Shown: piece by piece, positions 51,015 through 59,592 of the stretch
How the letters are laid out: each line of letters begins with the position of its first letter
Position numbering within the stretch: the stretch's first letter is position 1
From: Alkalimonas delamerensis
GTDB taxonomy: Bacteria > Pseudomonadota > Gammaproteobacteria > Enterobacterales > Alteromonadaceae
Direction: 5' to 3'
Assembly (NCBI RefSeq): GCF_030717955.1
Contig: NZ_JAUZVY010000002.1
Span: forward strand, 434,001-498,000
DNA: 64,000 nucleotides
The notes under the pieces: generated by a model
Seen by the model: the letters and a program-made list of their open reading frames with translations, nothing else
Databases searched by the model: none
Told to the model about the DNA's origin: nothing
Translations under genes and position numbers: made by a program

Positions 51015-51713
51015 ATGTCTGCTACCCACCCGGTGGTGGTTGCGCTGGATTTTGACCAGCAGCAAGCCGCTTTAAACTTTGTCAGCCAATTGGATCCGGG
51101 CTTATGCCGCCTGAAAGTTGGCAAAGAGATGTTTACCCATTTTGGCCCGGATTTTGTCAAACGCCTGCACCAGCAGGGCTTTGATGTGTTTCTGGACTTA
51201 AAATTTCACGACATACCCAATACCGTGGCAAAAGCCGTTGCGGCGGCGGCGGATCTTGGTGTCTGGATGGTCAATGTTCATGCCAGTGGTGGCCGCCGCA
51301 TGATGGAAGCCGCAGTGAACAGCCTGGAAGGCTTTGGTGCCGATAAACCTTTGTTGATTGGCGTCACCGTGCTGACCAGCATGGCACAAAGTGATTTACT
51401 TGAGCTTGGTATCCAGCAAACACCGGAGCAGCAGGTGCAACGGCTGGCGTCCCTGGCGCACAGCAGCGGTCTGGATGGTGTGGTGTGCTCGGCGCATGAA
51501 GCCGCTATGTTAAAGCAGCAATTGGGGCAGGGATTCAAACTGGTTACACCGGGGATCCGTCCTGCTGGCAGCAGCCAGGACGATCAGCGCCGAATCATGA
51601 CACCGGCGCAGGCCAATGCCGCCGGCGTCGATTACATGGTGATTGGCCGTCCTATTACCAAAGCCACCGATCCGGCTGCGGCACTAGAGGCTATACTGAA
51701 TGAGCTAAGTTGA
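51015..51713 (+). CDS. pyrF: Orotidine 5'-phosphate decarboxylase
   Basis: A 232-aa TIM-barrel enzyme that makes UMP from OMP. The catalytic Asp-Lys-x-x-Asp is in LDLKFHDIPNT, the substrate phosphate loop is in TPGIRPAG, and GVDYMVIGRPIT is near the C-terminus. AAGGAG precedes the ATG, 9 nt after lapB. The lapA-lapB-pyrF order is conserved in E. coli. Confidence 0.97.
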   Translation: MSATHPVVVALDFDQQQAALNFVSQLDPGLCRLKVGKEMFTHFGPDFVKRLHQQGFDVFLDLKFHDIPNTVAKAVAAAADLGVWMVNVHASGGRRMMEAAVNSLEGFGADKPLLIGVTVLTSMAQSDLLELGIQQTPEQQVQRLASLAHSSGLDGVVCSAHEAAMLKQQLGQGFKLVTPGIRPAGSSQDDQRRIMTPAQANAAGVDYMVIGRPITKATDPAAALEAILNELS

Positions 51714-51737
51714 ACACAGGGGAGGGTGCCTTAACGC

Positions 51738-53462
51738 GTGGAAGCCATTAATCTGACGATTCTGGTGATCGGTGCGCTCTTTTTAATCAGCATCGTCGCT
51801 ACCCTTATTTCGGCCCGTATTGGGGCTCCTATCCTGTTGGTTTTCCTGATCATCGGCATGCTGGCCGGTGAACAGGGCCTGCTTGGCATCACCTTTAATA
51901 ACCCGCAAGTTGCCTTTCTGATTGGCTCGATTGCTCTGGTCATTATTTTGTTTGATGGCGGCATGCGAACCCATCCCGAGCGTTTTCGGGTTGCTCTGGC
52001 GCCAGCCGCCATGCTGGCAACACTGGGCGTTGTGGTTACTTGCACCATTACCGGTCTCGCCGCTGCCTGGTTGCTGGGCTTGCACTGGCTGCAGGGCTTG
52101 CTGCTAGGCGCCATTCTTAGCTCCACCGATGCTGCGGCAGTTTTTTCCATTTTCCAGTCGCGTGGCATACGGATCAAAGAGCGGGTCGCTTCAACGCTGG
52201 AAATCGAGTCTGGCAGCAATGATCCGATGGCGGTGATGCTGACAGTCACCCTGGTTGGGGTTCTGGCTGAGTACACTGCGCTTGATTGGTCGGTGCTGAT
52301 CGTCTTTTTAAAACAGGCCATTATCGGTGGTGCCATTGGCTATGGAGCAGGGCGCCTGTTTGTGTTTTTATGCCGCAAACTGCCACTCAGTTTTGCCTTT
52401 TTCCCATTGCTGGCCGTCGCTTGCTGCATCTCGGTTTTTGCCCTGACCACGCAATTTGAAGGCAGTGGTTTTTTGGCGGTGTATTTGATGGGGTATCTGG
52501 TTGGCAATGCGCGCTTGCCCCAGGTGCTCTATATTTTGCGGGTGCATGATGGCCTGGCCTGGCTCAGTCAGATTGTGATGTTCCTGATGCTGGGCTTGTT
52601 GGTGGTGCCCAGTCAGCTGTTGGAACATTTGCTACCAGCCTTGGCGATTGCTGCAGTGCTGATCTTCATCGCCCGGCCGCTGGCGGTATTCCTAAGCCTT
52701 ATTCCCTTTCACTTTCCGGCTAAAGATCAGCTGTTTATCAGCTGGGTAGGGCTGCGTGGTGCTGTGCCCATCATTCTGGCGCTTTTTCCCTGGCTGGCGG
52801 GCGTGCCGGATGAGCATCTGTACTTCAACGTTGCTTTTGTCATTGTGATTGTCTCGCTGGTGTTTCAGGGCTGGACCATTTCACCGGTGGCCCGTTGGCT
52901 AAAACTGGAGGTACCGAAAGAGTCCGGCCCGGATCAGACCATGCCGCTTGATGCCATTGCTAGCAATGAGGTAATTGAAGTCATCGCTTTTGACTTAACC
53001 GCGGACTCACCGATGCTGGATAAGTGCTGGCATGACTTTACGGTTCCACAATCTGCTGATTTTCTTGGAGTTATTCGCCATGGCGAGTGGCTACAAAGCC
53101 GTGAAGAGCCGGTGTTTCAATGTGGTGACAGTGTGTTGGTGCTGTGCCGGTTAAAAGATGTTTCGGCCATCAGTGCTGTGCTGGCCAGTGCGCCAACTAA
53201 AGGATCATTGACGGACAGTGACTTCTTTGGTGATTTCGTCCTGAACGGCGATATTACACTGGATGAGTTGGATGCGTTTTACAGCATTAGTTTGCCTGAG
53301 CACGAAAGCCGCATCACATTGGCGGATTACATCACCGAGCGTTTCCATCGCCGGGTTGTGGTTGGCGATCAGGTTAAGCTGGATTCACTGATCTTAACGG
53401 TGCGTCAAATGACGGATGACGGCAAGGTCAAGCAAGTTGGTATCAAGCCTGGCGACTCTTGA
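51738..53462 (+). CDS. nhaP2: Potassium/proton antiporter, CPA1 family (NhaP2/CvrA type)
   Basis: A 574-aa protein. About twelve TM segments (1-390) form the Na+/H+ exchanger fold, with ILSSTDAAAVFSIFQSRG and ESGSNDPMAVML carrying the ion-site Asp residues. A TrkA-C-like regulatory region (about 410-480) and a CorC/HlyC-type domain follow (about 495-570). NhaP2 relatives exchange K+ for H+ and protect at low osmolarity. The start is GTG at 51738 with GGAGGG about 10 nt upstream. It follows pyrF by 24 nt. Confidence 0.9.
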   Translation: MEAINLTILVIGALFLISIVATLISARIGAPILLVFLIIGMLAGEQGLLGITFNNPQVAFLIGSIALVIILFDGGMRTHPERFRVALAPAAMLATLGVVVTCTITGLAAAWLLGLHWLQGLLLGAILSSTDAAAVFSIFQSRGIRIKERVASTLEIESGSNDPMAVMLTVTLVGVLAEYTALDWSVLIVFLKQAIIGGAIGYGAGRLFVFLCRKLPLSFAFFPLLAVACCISVFALTTQFEGSGFLAVYLMGYLVGNARLPQVLYILRVHDGLAWLSQIVMFLMLGLLVVPSQLLEHLLPALAIAAVLIFIARPLAVFLSLIPFHFPAKDQLFISWVGLRGAVPIILALFPWLAGVPDEHLYFNVAFVIVIVSLVFQGWTISPVARWLKLEVPKESGPDQTMPLDAIASNEVIEVIAFDLTADSPMLDKCWHDFTVPQSADFLGVIRHGEWLQSREEPVFQCGDSVLVLCRLKDVSAISAVLASAPTKGSLTDSDFFGDFVLNGDITLDELDAFYSISLPEHESRITLADYITERFHRRVVVGDQVKLDSLILTVRQMTDDGKVKQVGIKPGDS

Positions 53463-53465
53463 ATC

Positions 53466-54071
53466 CTAGATGGATTGCAGGGCTGAGAACTCAATGCTGT
53501 ACAACAGGATTTCAAAATCACCGCTCGTTCTGTCAGCCAGCATAATGCTGAGCTGGTCAATATCGGCAAAACGCAGAGGCGGTAAGCCTCGCACAGGTCG
53601 TCCGCGAAAGCGTCCTTCAAAATCTGCCGGGCGAAATTCGTAATGACGATTGGATTGCTGGCTATCAAATTCAGCGACGTAAGCGACCCCCGTGGGGATA
53701 AAAGGCGTTTTTAACCGCAATTGATAGCGGCGACCATCGGCTGCCAATTGCAGCAAAATACGTTGATAATTCAGCGGTGCTAAAGGCTCCGCTAAATTAA
53801 AGCGCACCGAAGCAAAGCCACCATTATTGGCCAGCGATAGCTGGCCACTGAAACGCAGTGCAGCATCATCGTCCAATGGCTGAACAGCGCCGCTGGAACG
53901 TCCGCCCATCACAGTATCGTGCACCAGCTGGACGTGCTGAAAGTCTTTGGCAAAGCTCAATTGAACAGTGCCAGGCATATTTTGATGTTCGGGCATAGAA
54001 ACTCTGTTTGCATGAGCGACAAAGCACAGCAATGAAGTGCATAAACAACAGATTCGAAGCAAGGTTGCCAT
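53466..54071 (-). CDS. Exported CIA30-family protein
   Basis: A 201-aa protein with a signal peptide (about 1-22, ending near VAHA). A CIA30 domain follows: DTVMGGRSSGAVQ, LSLANNGGFASVRF and the jelly-roll segment FRGRPVRGLPPL. In mitochondria CIA30 helps assemble complex I, but bacterial exported members have no settled function. The frame opens at 54149, but the ATG at 54071 has GAGG 8 nt upstream and gives a clean signal peptide. Convergent with nhaP2, 3 bp apart. Confidence 0.82.
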   Translation of the reverse strand: MATLLRICCLCTSLLCFVAHANRVSMPEHQNMPGTVQLSFAKDFQHVQLVHDTVMGGRSSGAVQPLDDDAALRFSGQLSLANNGGFASVRFNLAEPLAPLNYQRILLQLAADGRRYQLRLKTPFIPTGVAYVAEFDSQQSNRHYEFRPADFEGRFRGRPVRGLPPLRFADIDQLSIMLADRTSGDFEILLYSIEFSALQSI

Positions 54072-54399
54072 AGCAAGGCCTCGTTGTCGTTTTAACTTAA
54101 ATCCCAATCGATTTATGATCAATACGAAGCTAAGCGTGATTTGGCTCAATGAGTTCAGAAGCAGCCAAATGTGCTAAGGAATTGGCTGAGATAGACATGA
54201 ATGCAATATCTCATAATGTATATTATGTTAAATCAAATGCCTGAGTCAGATAAGCTAACAACCCAAATACCCTCCGCTCGTTCATCACGCCTTTCAATCA
54301 AAGCCATGTGCAGTTTCAACTAGCCGTGACTCTGTGAACAGATGCGCCTGCATCAGTTCATATGGCGATAATTCCGTGTAACTTTTTCAAGCGCTTTAC
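54072..54399. other. 328-bp region without a supported gene
   Basis: It lies between the CIA30 gene start and the end of the sigma-factor cassette. It holds only short frames on either strand, no terminator and no repeat beyond a small AT palindrome (ATAATGTATATTAT, near 54216). It marks the edge of the AT-richer cassette to the right. Confidence 0.5.
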
Positions 54400-54996
54400 T
54401 CAATCAAGCTCCTGCCTCCAGCGGTGCAATTTTGCACGTAGGGTCTCGATTTCTTTGAGTTTCTTATGTAGCTTCTTTCGTGAGAACGCATACATTATCG
54501 CGAAGTAAGCGGTTGTCATGCCGTAAGCACTCAAAATAAACCGCGGGGATGCGCCGCTAAGTATATCCGCGTAATACAAATAAAATGTACCTAGCAGGAG
54601 TACGAGATAGACCGGCATGAATTTTTCAAGCATAAATTTGCGAATTTTGAGTTTCTTTAAGTGTTGATTTACATAGGCTTTGGGTGATTGGTATGCATTT
54701 TCGTTCTTGAATTGAACGCCAGCCCAAATACCAATTAAGGTAATGAGCAAAAGAACGCTCATGGCGATGAGACTGATATAAAAATAGGTTGAGCGCTCTG
54801 GCATGCTGGTCCAAATCCAAGCCAGTACAATAAATACGGCTGCAAAAGCCACAGAGGTGAATAGGTTGGCAAAAATAAGCTTTCGCTGTTGACGTTTAAT
54901 TTCAGCATGCGCTTTGTTTTTCAAGTACTCTAAATCAACGTTTGCCGCTTCATCCTGATTTTTCCAATCACTTTTAAATTGCTCAAAGGGGTCCAT
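54400..54996 (-). CDS. Four-TM membrane protein, putative partner or anti-sigma of the adjacent ECF factor
   Basis: A 198-aa protein with a charged N-terminal cytoplasmic part (1-40). Four TM segments lie at about 42-63, 73-93, 127-145 and 150-168, followed by a basic coiled C-terminus (SRKKLHKKLKEIETLRAKLH). It overlaps the sigma gene by 14 nt, and GGAGGT lies 5 nt before its ATG, so the two are co-translated. Membrane proteins in this position often restrain the sigma factor, but it lacks the HxxxCxxC zinc anti-sigma motif. Not a family I can name. AT-richer than surrounding core genes. Confidence 0.78.
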   Translation of the reverse strand: MDPFEQFKSDWKNQDEAANVDLEYLKNKAHAEIKRQQRKLIFANLFTSVAFAAVFIVLAWIWTSMPERSTYFYISLIAMSVLLLITLIGIWAGVQFKNENAYQSPKAYVNQHLKKLKIRKFMLEKFMPVYLVLLLGTFYLYYADILSGASPRFILSAYGMTTAYFAIMYAFSRKKLHKKLKEIETLRAKLHRWRQELD

Positions 54997-55501
54997 AGTG
55001 AACCTCCATTAGTTTCGTAATACGTTTTTTAACACGGTTAATTTTTACACCGACCAAATTAATAGTCATGCCGAGAATATCTGCTATTTCTTGGTAAGAA
55101 AGGTCTTCTAATACCAGTGAGATCAATATTCGATCTGTGTCGCTTAGCTGTTGTATACAGGTGTGCATTTGCATGAGCCGCTGTTCCTTTTGTTCATAAC
55201 TTGGTGTTTCTGAAATTACTGGAAGCTCAGCAAGTACTGAATCATCTTGCATTTTAGGCTCTTTTGCGGCTTTTGTTGCAAACTTAATGGCAGTATTCAC
55301 AGCGATACGGTACACATAGGTTGAAACACTTGATTCTTTCCGAAACTGATTGAGGGACATCCATATCCCCATCAAAATTTCTTGATATAAGTCAGAAACC
55401 TCTCTTTTGTCATGCAAATACGCATAGCAAATTCGATACAAGCGTCCCCTATTGGCTTGAATAACTTGGTCAAAAAGCCTTTCTTGTTCTTTTTTGCTCA
55501 T
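54983..55501 (-). CDS. ECF-type RNA polymerase sigma factor
   Basis: A 172-aa sigma factor. Region 2 (about 15-85) contains RLYRICYAYLHDKREVSDLYQEI and STYVYRIAVNTAI. Region 4 (about 112-168) contains LSDTDRILISLVLEDLSYQEIA and the helix-turn-helix ILGMTINLVGVKINRVKKRI. Short length and lack of regions 1 and 3 place it in the extracytoplasmic-function group. It starts 6 nt after the hydrolase stop and overlaps the membrane-protein gene. The stress it senses is unknown. Confidence 0.92.
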   Translation of the reverse strand: MSKKEQERLFDQVIQANRGRLYRICYAYLHDKREVSDLYQEILMGIWMSLNQFRKESSVSTYVYRIAVNTAIKFATKAAKEPKMQDDSVLAELPVISETPSYEQKEQRLMQMHTCIQQLSDTDRILISLVLEDLSYQEIADILGMTINLVGVKINRVKKRITKLMEVHYGPL

Positions 55502-55507
55502 GATTTT

Positions 55508-56410
55508 CTATTGGTTCTGCTTACTCAGGAAGGTACGCATTTTCTCGATCATCCATTCTGGCTTGTCATACATAATGAAGTGTCCTGAGTTTTCTGCAAT
55601 TTTGAGCTGGAGGTCCGATACTTGCTGGTACTGACCTGAATATATTTGTTCCATACGTTCAAGTGTATACGCGGGAAATTGCGGATTTTCCTGATATGCC
55701 CCCATTACTAACACGGGAACTTGAATGTTGCCCACTTCATTTTGCAGGTCGATGCCCATCATTTCAGTCACGACCCATGCTTCGGTTCTAAGATCCGAGT
55801 CTAGGGCCCATTTCGCAAGCATTTCCCATTTTGCCTGATCTGCCGTCATGGTTCGAGCCATCATCAATCGTCCAGCATACTCGTCTTCTTCATCCATTTC
55901 TAAGAATGAGTTCAAGTATTGTTGCGCAGATGCTTCATTAAAGCCGGTTTGTGCTTGGGGATTCCAAGCGGCGGCTAAGAAAGGAAGTGCGTCTACGACA
56001 ATGATTTTTTCTATTGCAGGGTGCGAATCTGCAGCAATCCATAAGCTGAGAAAGCCACCCATACTGTGGCCGATGAGTGTCACATCAGATAATTTGTTGT
56101 ACTCGATATACCCCACAATACCTTGTTTAAACGCTGTTAAATAGCGCTCCTCGTTCATTATTGCTGGAACACCAGCAAACCCGGGCATGGTGAATACATG
56201 GGTTTGATAATCGGAAAGTGCAGCAACGGTTTCATTCCAGACTTCACCACTGCTAATCAAGCCGGGAATAAGGATGATCGGTTTACCGCTGCCGCTCACT
56301 TCGACTTTAAATTCTATTTTGGATTCTGCTGCACAGGCGAACGAAGCACTGGCAAGTAGTAAAAGCAACACTAGAAAGATAGGATAGATGTATAAAATGC
56401 TATTTTTCAT
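55508..56410 (-). CDS. Exported alpha/beta-hydrolase, first gene of an ECF sigma operon
   Basis: A 300-aa protein with a signal peptide or anchor (about 1-27, LLLLASASFACAA), so it acts in the periplasm or at the membrane. The alpha/beta-hydrolase fold shows an oxyanion loop (ILIPGLISSGEVW), the nucleophile elbow GHSMGG and the catalytic His in NSGHFIMYDKP. The substrate is unknown (ester, lactone or peptide). The frame opens at 56467, but the ATG at 56410 has AGAGG upstream and starts the signal peptide. Promoter-like ECF elements lie 38-67 nt upstream. Confidence 0.85.
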   Translation of the reverse strand: MKNSILYIYPIFLVLLLLLASASFACAAESKIEFKVEVSGSGKPIILIPGLISSGEVWNETVAALSDYQTHVFTMPGFAGVPAIMNEERYLTAFKQGIVGYIEYNKLSDVTLIGHSMGGFLSLWIAADSHPAIEKIIVVDALPFLAAAWNPQAQTGFNEASAQQYLNSFLEMDEEDEYAGRLMMARTMTADQAKWEMLAKWALDSDLRTEAWVVTEMMGIDLQNEVGNIQVPVLVMGAYQENPQFPAYTLERMEQIYSGQYQQVSDLQLKIAENSGHFIMYDKPEWMIEKMRTFLSKQNQ

Positions 56411-56447
56411 AATTACTAACCTCTGTGATTTGATGAAATTGTCACTA

Positions 56448-56477
56448 CAGTTAGTACCGAGATGCAAAATTTCTTAC
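56448..56477 (-). promoter_or_regulatory. Candidate ECF-sigma promoter of the hydrolase-sigma operon
   Basis: On the minus strand TGTAAGAAA (56477-56469) is followed by GGTACTAACTG (56458-56448), so TAACTG begins 19 nt after TGTAAG. This looks like a two-block ECF promoter, suggesting autoregulation. It ends 37 nt before the hydrolase ATG. Assigned by pattern, not by comparison. Confidence 0.45.
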
Positions 56478-56742
56478 ACCTGCCGAAAAAATATTTTAGG
56501 GGGCGAATCGGCCGCCAACTCTTTAGGAGCTGTTGTTGCTCCGTTGCTGCGGCATGGTATCGTCCCAAAAAAACAAATGAGAGGCGATAGATGACTGGTT
56601 GGATTTGCAGGGTCGAACGGCGGCATTACCGTAAAGTAGCCGAGATAGAAATAGCTAACTGCAGCCAGCAAAACACCCAACCATCACGGCATCTTGCAGG
56701 CAACAATAAACACAACCAGCTTTCTCTTAAGCTAATTGCTAT
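56478..56742. other. Region without a supported gene between sigma cassette and solute-binding gene
   Basis: About 265 bp. Frames of 68 and 76 codons exist here but lack ribosome sites and recognisable composition. I see no hairpin terminator or repeat. Confidence 0.45.
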
Positions 56743-57504
56743 CTACTCATACAACCGATGCCGTCCCTCGGCGCGCATTTGTTCCAGTACTTGCCTAAAC
56801 AACTCTTTTTGCCCGGCGTAGCGCCCGGTGCGGGAAATGGCAATATGGGCTTCAAAGTTGGGTTGGTAGTCTTGCGGCGCAAGGATAAGGGTGTGTTGAA
56901 AGCGTGGATTGCTGGCAATTCTGCCTAAAGTTATGTGCTCAGGGCCTACTAGCACATCGGTTTCCTGAAACAGCAGCATCGCCAGCCCATCATCCAGGTT
57001 GTCTGCGTTTAGCAGCTGATAGCCGGCAGCTGCATAGCGCTCCTGCAGATTGGCAGAATAGATGCGGCCATCCACAAAGGTAAGACGCAGATTGTCATTT
57101 TGTTCAATCGGGTTGTCTTTATGAATAAACCAACTCTCTGGTCTTGCGGCATCGTAAGGCAGCAAATAAAACAACTCATTGCGCTCAGCAGTAAATAGCA
57201 AGCCTGCTACAATATCGACCTGGCCGCGCTGTAGCTGCTGCAAACAACGGGGAATGGGTGTTGGCACTGTGTACTCCAGCGTCATGCCAACCCGGGCGGC
57301 AAAGTCTTTCATTAAATCAACTTCAGGCCCGCTGGGTGCTTTGTCGGACTCGTATTGCACCCGATTGGGTAAATGGCCTAAGCACCAAATCAAAGTTGCA
57401 TTGGCGGCCACACTCCCTGTAGGTAGCAGTATAAAAGCAAGTGCAGTAAGAACGCGTCCAGTACTCAGCACAATCCATCCAATTGCAACGCAACGCCTAA
57501 GCAT
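56743..57504 (-). CDS. Solute-binding-protein-like periplasmic protein (SBP family 3 fold)
   Basis: A 253-aa exported protein with a signal peptide (about 1-34, ending near GSVAA). The type II periplasmic binding fold is suggested by SGPEVDLMKDFAARVGMTLEY, QLQRGQVDIVAGLLFTAERNE and ISRTGRYAGQKELFRQVLEQM. No ABC permease or ATPase lies nearby, so it may be an orphan receptor or sensor rather than a transporter part. The ligand is probably amino-acid-like by family. Divergent from the PPK2 gene. Confidence 0.8.
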   Translation of the reverse strand: MLRRCVAIGWIVLSTGRVLTALAFILLPTGSVAANATLIWCLGHLPNRVQYESDKAPSGPEVDLMKDFAARVGMTLEYTVPTPIPRCLQQLQRGQVDIVAGLLFTAERNELFYLLPYDAARPESWFIHKDNPIEQNDNLRLTFVDGRIYSANLQERYAAAGYQLLNADNLDDGLAMLLFQETDVLVGPEHITLGRIASNPRFQHTLILAPQDYQPNFEAHIAISRTGRYAGQKELFRQVLEQMRAEGRHRLYE

Positions 57505-57594
57505 CAGTATAGCCTAATGCATAACTCTGACCCTGATCAATAACCATTTAGCGGATTGCTCTATAATTTAGTCAGATAAATGAAGGAGTCTGTT

Positions 57595-58728
57595 GTGCCT
57601 AATCTGTCTAGTAAGCAATCAACAAAAAATGAGCGACAAAAAGTAAGCTCCGGCGATACCCTGCCCGATCTGTCTCCAGCAGCCATTGCAGAGGAAAGCA
57701 GTAAAGAAAAAGTCAGTGGCGCACAAGCTTCTCTGGAGGTGGTGTTGCGTGATATTTCAGAGCGAAGTGATGCTCTGGATAATGAGCACTCCTTAGAAAC
57801 CCTGAGTGCTCAACTGCATTCTATTGTTGGAGGGGCCTCACCGGATGATGTGGCCCTACTTCGAAAGGTACTGCTGCGCGAAGAGTTTGCAAAAACGGCT
57901 CAGCTGGATAGCCTTTCCGATGAAGCCCTTAAGCCAAATTGGCAAGAAAGCCCCTACCCCTACCAAAACCGCTTACGTCGCAAAAGCTATGAAAAGCAAA
58001 AGTACAACCTGCAAGTTGAGCTGCTTAAGCTGCAGCACTTTGTCAAAGAAACCGGTGCCCGGGTGGTGATTCTGTTCGAAGGACGGGACGCAGCGGGCAA
58101 AGGTGGTACCATCAAGCGCTTTATGGAGCACCTGAACCCTCGGGGTGCACGGGTAGTGGCCTTGGATAAACCGACGTTGGCAGAAAAGGGGCAATGGTAC
58201 TTTCAGCGCTATGTGCAGCACTTGCCAACCGCTGGTGAAATTGTGTTGTTTGACCGCTCCTGGTACAACCGGGCCGGGGTTGAGCGGGTGATGAATTTTT
58301 GCAGTGACGAAGAGTACCGCGAGTTTATTCGCCAGGCACCTGATTTTGAGCGCAACCTGGTGCGCTCAGGCATTCATTTGATTAAGTTCTGGTTTTCTGT
58401 CACCAAAGAAGAACAACGGCGTCGCTTTGTCGAGCGGGAGTCCCATCCATTGAAGCAGTGGAAATTAAGTCCGGTAGATCGGGCCTCGCTGGATAAATGG
58501 GAGCAGTACACCCAAGCCAAGGAGGCAATGTTTTTGCACACTGATACGGCTGAATCTCCCTGGATAGTGGTAAAGTCGGATTGCAAAAAGCGTGCTCGCT
58601 TAAATGCGATGCGCTATGTACTCAGCCAATTCGACTACCCGAACAAAGACATTCGGCGCCTTGGTAAGCTGGACCCACTGATCGTCAGCCGGGCCGCAGC
58701 CAGCCATGGCATCAAGCGTCCTGACTAA
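57595..58728 (+). CDS. ppk2: PPK2-family polyphosphate kinase with N-terminal extension
   Basis: A 377-aa enzyme that phosphorylates nucleotides with polyphosphate or the reverse. Walker A is FEGRDAAGKGGT (about 162-173), Walker B is LFDRSWYNRAGVERVM (about 219-234), and a lid segment HPLKQWKLSPVD follows. About 110 residues precede the kinase domain, longer than a minimal PPK2, and are Ser/Glu-rich and probably flexible. The ATG at 57580 has no ribosome site, but AAGGAG at 57583-57588 is 6 nt before the GTG at 57595, so that start is chosen. A TATAAT lies at 57562-57567. Its 3' end overlaps marC by 17 nt. Confidence 0.92.
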   Translation: MPNLSSKQSTKNERQKVSSGDTLPDLSPAAIAEESSKEKVSGAQASLEVVLRDISERSDALDNEHSLETLSAQLHSIVGGASPDDVALLRKVLLREEFAKTAQLDSLSDEALKPNWQESPYPYQNRLRRKSYEKQKYNLQVELLKLQHFVKETGARVVILFEGRDAAGKGGTIKRFMEHLNPRGARVVALDKPTLAEKGQWYFQRYVQHLPTAGEIVLFDRSWYNRAGVERVMNFCSDEEYREFIRQAPDFERNLVRSGIHLIKFWFSVTKEEQRRRFVERESHPLKQWKLSPVDRASLDKWEQYTQAKEAMFLHTDTAESPWIVVKSDCKKRARLNAMRYVLSQFDYPNKDIRRLGKLDPLIVSRAAASHGIKRPD

Positions 58729-59362
58729 GACCACTGCGAAACAGTTGCAATAACTCGGGGTCGGTAATGCCATTAACAATAAACTGGATGGCAATGCAGA
58801 ACATCAAGAAGCCCATAATCTTGGTCATGGCATGGGTGCCATTCACCCCGAGCAAGCCATGAAGCTGGCCTGCCAGCCGTAAGGTCAGCAACACAATGCC
58901 TGCAATACCGAGGATGCCGAGAAAAATGGCCAGGTATTGCCACCAGTTGGTCGACAAGGTTGCCAGACTGATGGTCACCGCAATGGAGCCGGGACCGCTT
59001 AAGCTTGGCATGGCAAGCGGGAAAAATGAAATATCGTCTTTTTTACGGCTTTCCCGCTTTTCATCAGGTGTTAAGTCGACCATGTCCGGTGGATACAGCA
59101 TGCGAAAAGCGACCCGGCCAATCAAAATGCCACCAGCGATACGTACTCCAGGCAAGGAGATGCCGAAGAAGTTCATAATCAGGCTGCCTGCCACCAAAAA
59201 TGTGGTCAGAATACCAATCATGTAGAGCACACCACGCAATGCCTGCTCATTGCGGGTATTTTGATCGTACCCTTCTGTTATTGCCAGAAACAGTGGCGCC
59301 GTACTGAATGGATTCACAATCGGCAGCAAAGCTGCCACGGTAATAATGATCAGTTCAAACAT
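58712..59362 (-). CDS. MarC-family integral membrane protein
   Basis: A 216-aa protein with six predicted TM segments. Family marks are the N-terminal LLPIVNPFSTAPLFLAIT, PGVRIAGGILIGRVAFRML and MPSLSGPGSIAVTISLA. MarC proteins look like small transporters of the LysE type, but their substrates are undetermined; a role in multiple antibiotic resistance has been discounted as far as I know. Convergent with ppk2, overlapping by 17 nt. A 26-codon membrane ORF lies 36 nt upstream on the same strand. Confidence 0.9.
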   Translation of the reverse strand: MFELIIITVAALLPIVNPFSTAPLFLAITEGYDQNTRNEQALRGVLYMIGILTTFLVAGSLIMNFFGISLPGVRIAGGILIGRVAFRMLYPPDMVDLTPDEKRESRKKDDISFFPLAMPSLSGPGSIAVTISLATLSTNWWQYLAIFLGILGIAGIVLLTLRLAGQLHGLLGVNGTHAMTKIMGFLMFCIAIQFIVNGITDPELLQLFRSGLSQDA

Positions 59363-59398
59363 CTCAGGCTCCGGCTTAACTTCAGCTGGCCCTCGTAC

Positions 59399-59479
59399 TT
59401 ATTTCTGATAACGACGCACCAGAATGACCAGCCCGATGGTCAGGATCACTGCAGGCACCAGAAAAAACAGCTCACTCAT
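59399..59479 (-). CDS. Putative 26-aa single-TM microprotein upstream of marC
   Basis: A short frame encoding 26 residues, beginning MSELFFLVPAVI and ending ILVRRYQK. It forms one TM helix with a basic cytoplasmic end, fitting the positive-inside rule for an N-out protein. AAGGA lies about 8 nt before the ATG. It ends 36 nt before the marC start, so the two may share a transcript. Too short to name. Confidence 0.55.
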   Translation of the reverse strand: MSELFFLVPAVILTIGLVILVRRYQK

Positions 59480-59592
59480 ACCTAAATCCTTGTTCTATTG
59501 TTATTTGTTCTACCGATTGTATCGACTTTAGCTACTAAAGCAAGGGGGCTTTTTGTTAGAATGCCCGATAAACAAGACGTTGGGTAATCAGC

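Noticed and set aside
56474..56821. Frames of 68 (minus) and 76 (plus) codons near the solute-binding gene
   Set aside because: No ribosome site or known domain, and the plus frame runs into the 3' end of the opposite gene.
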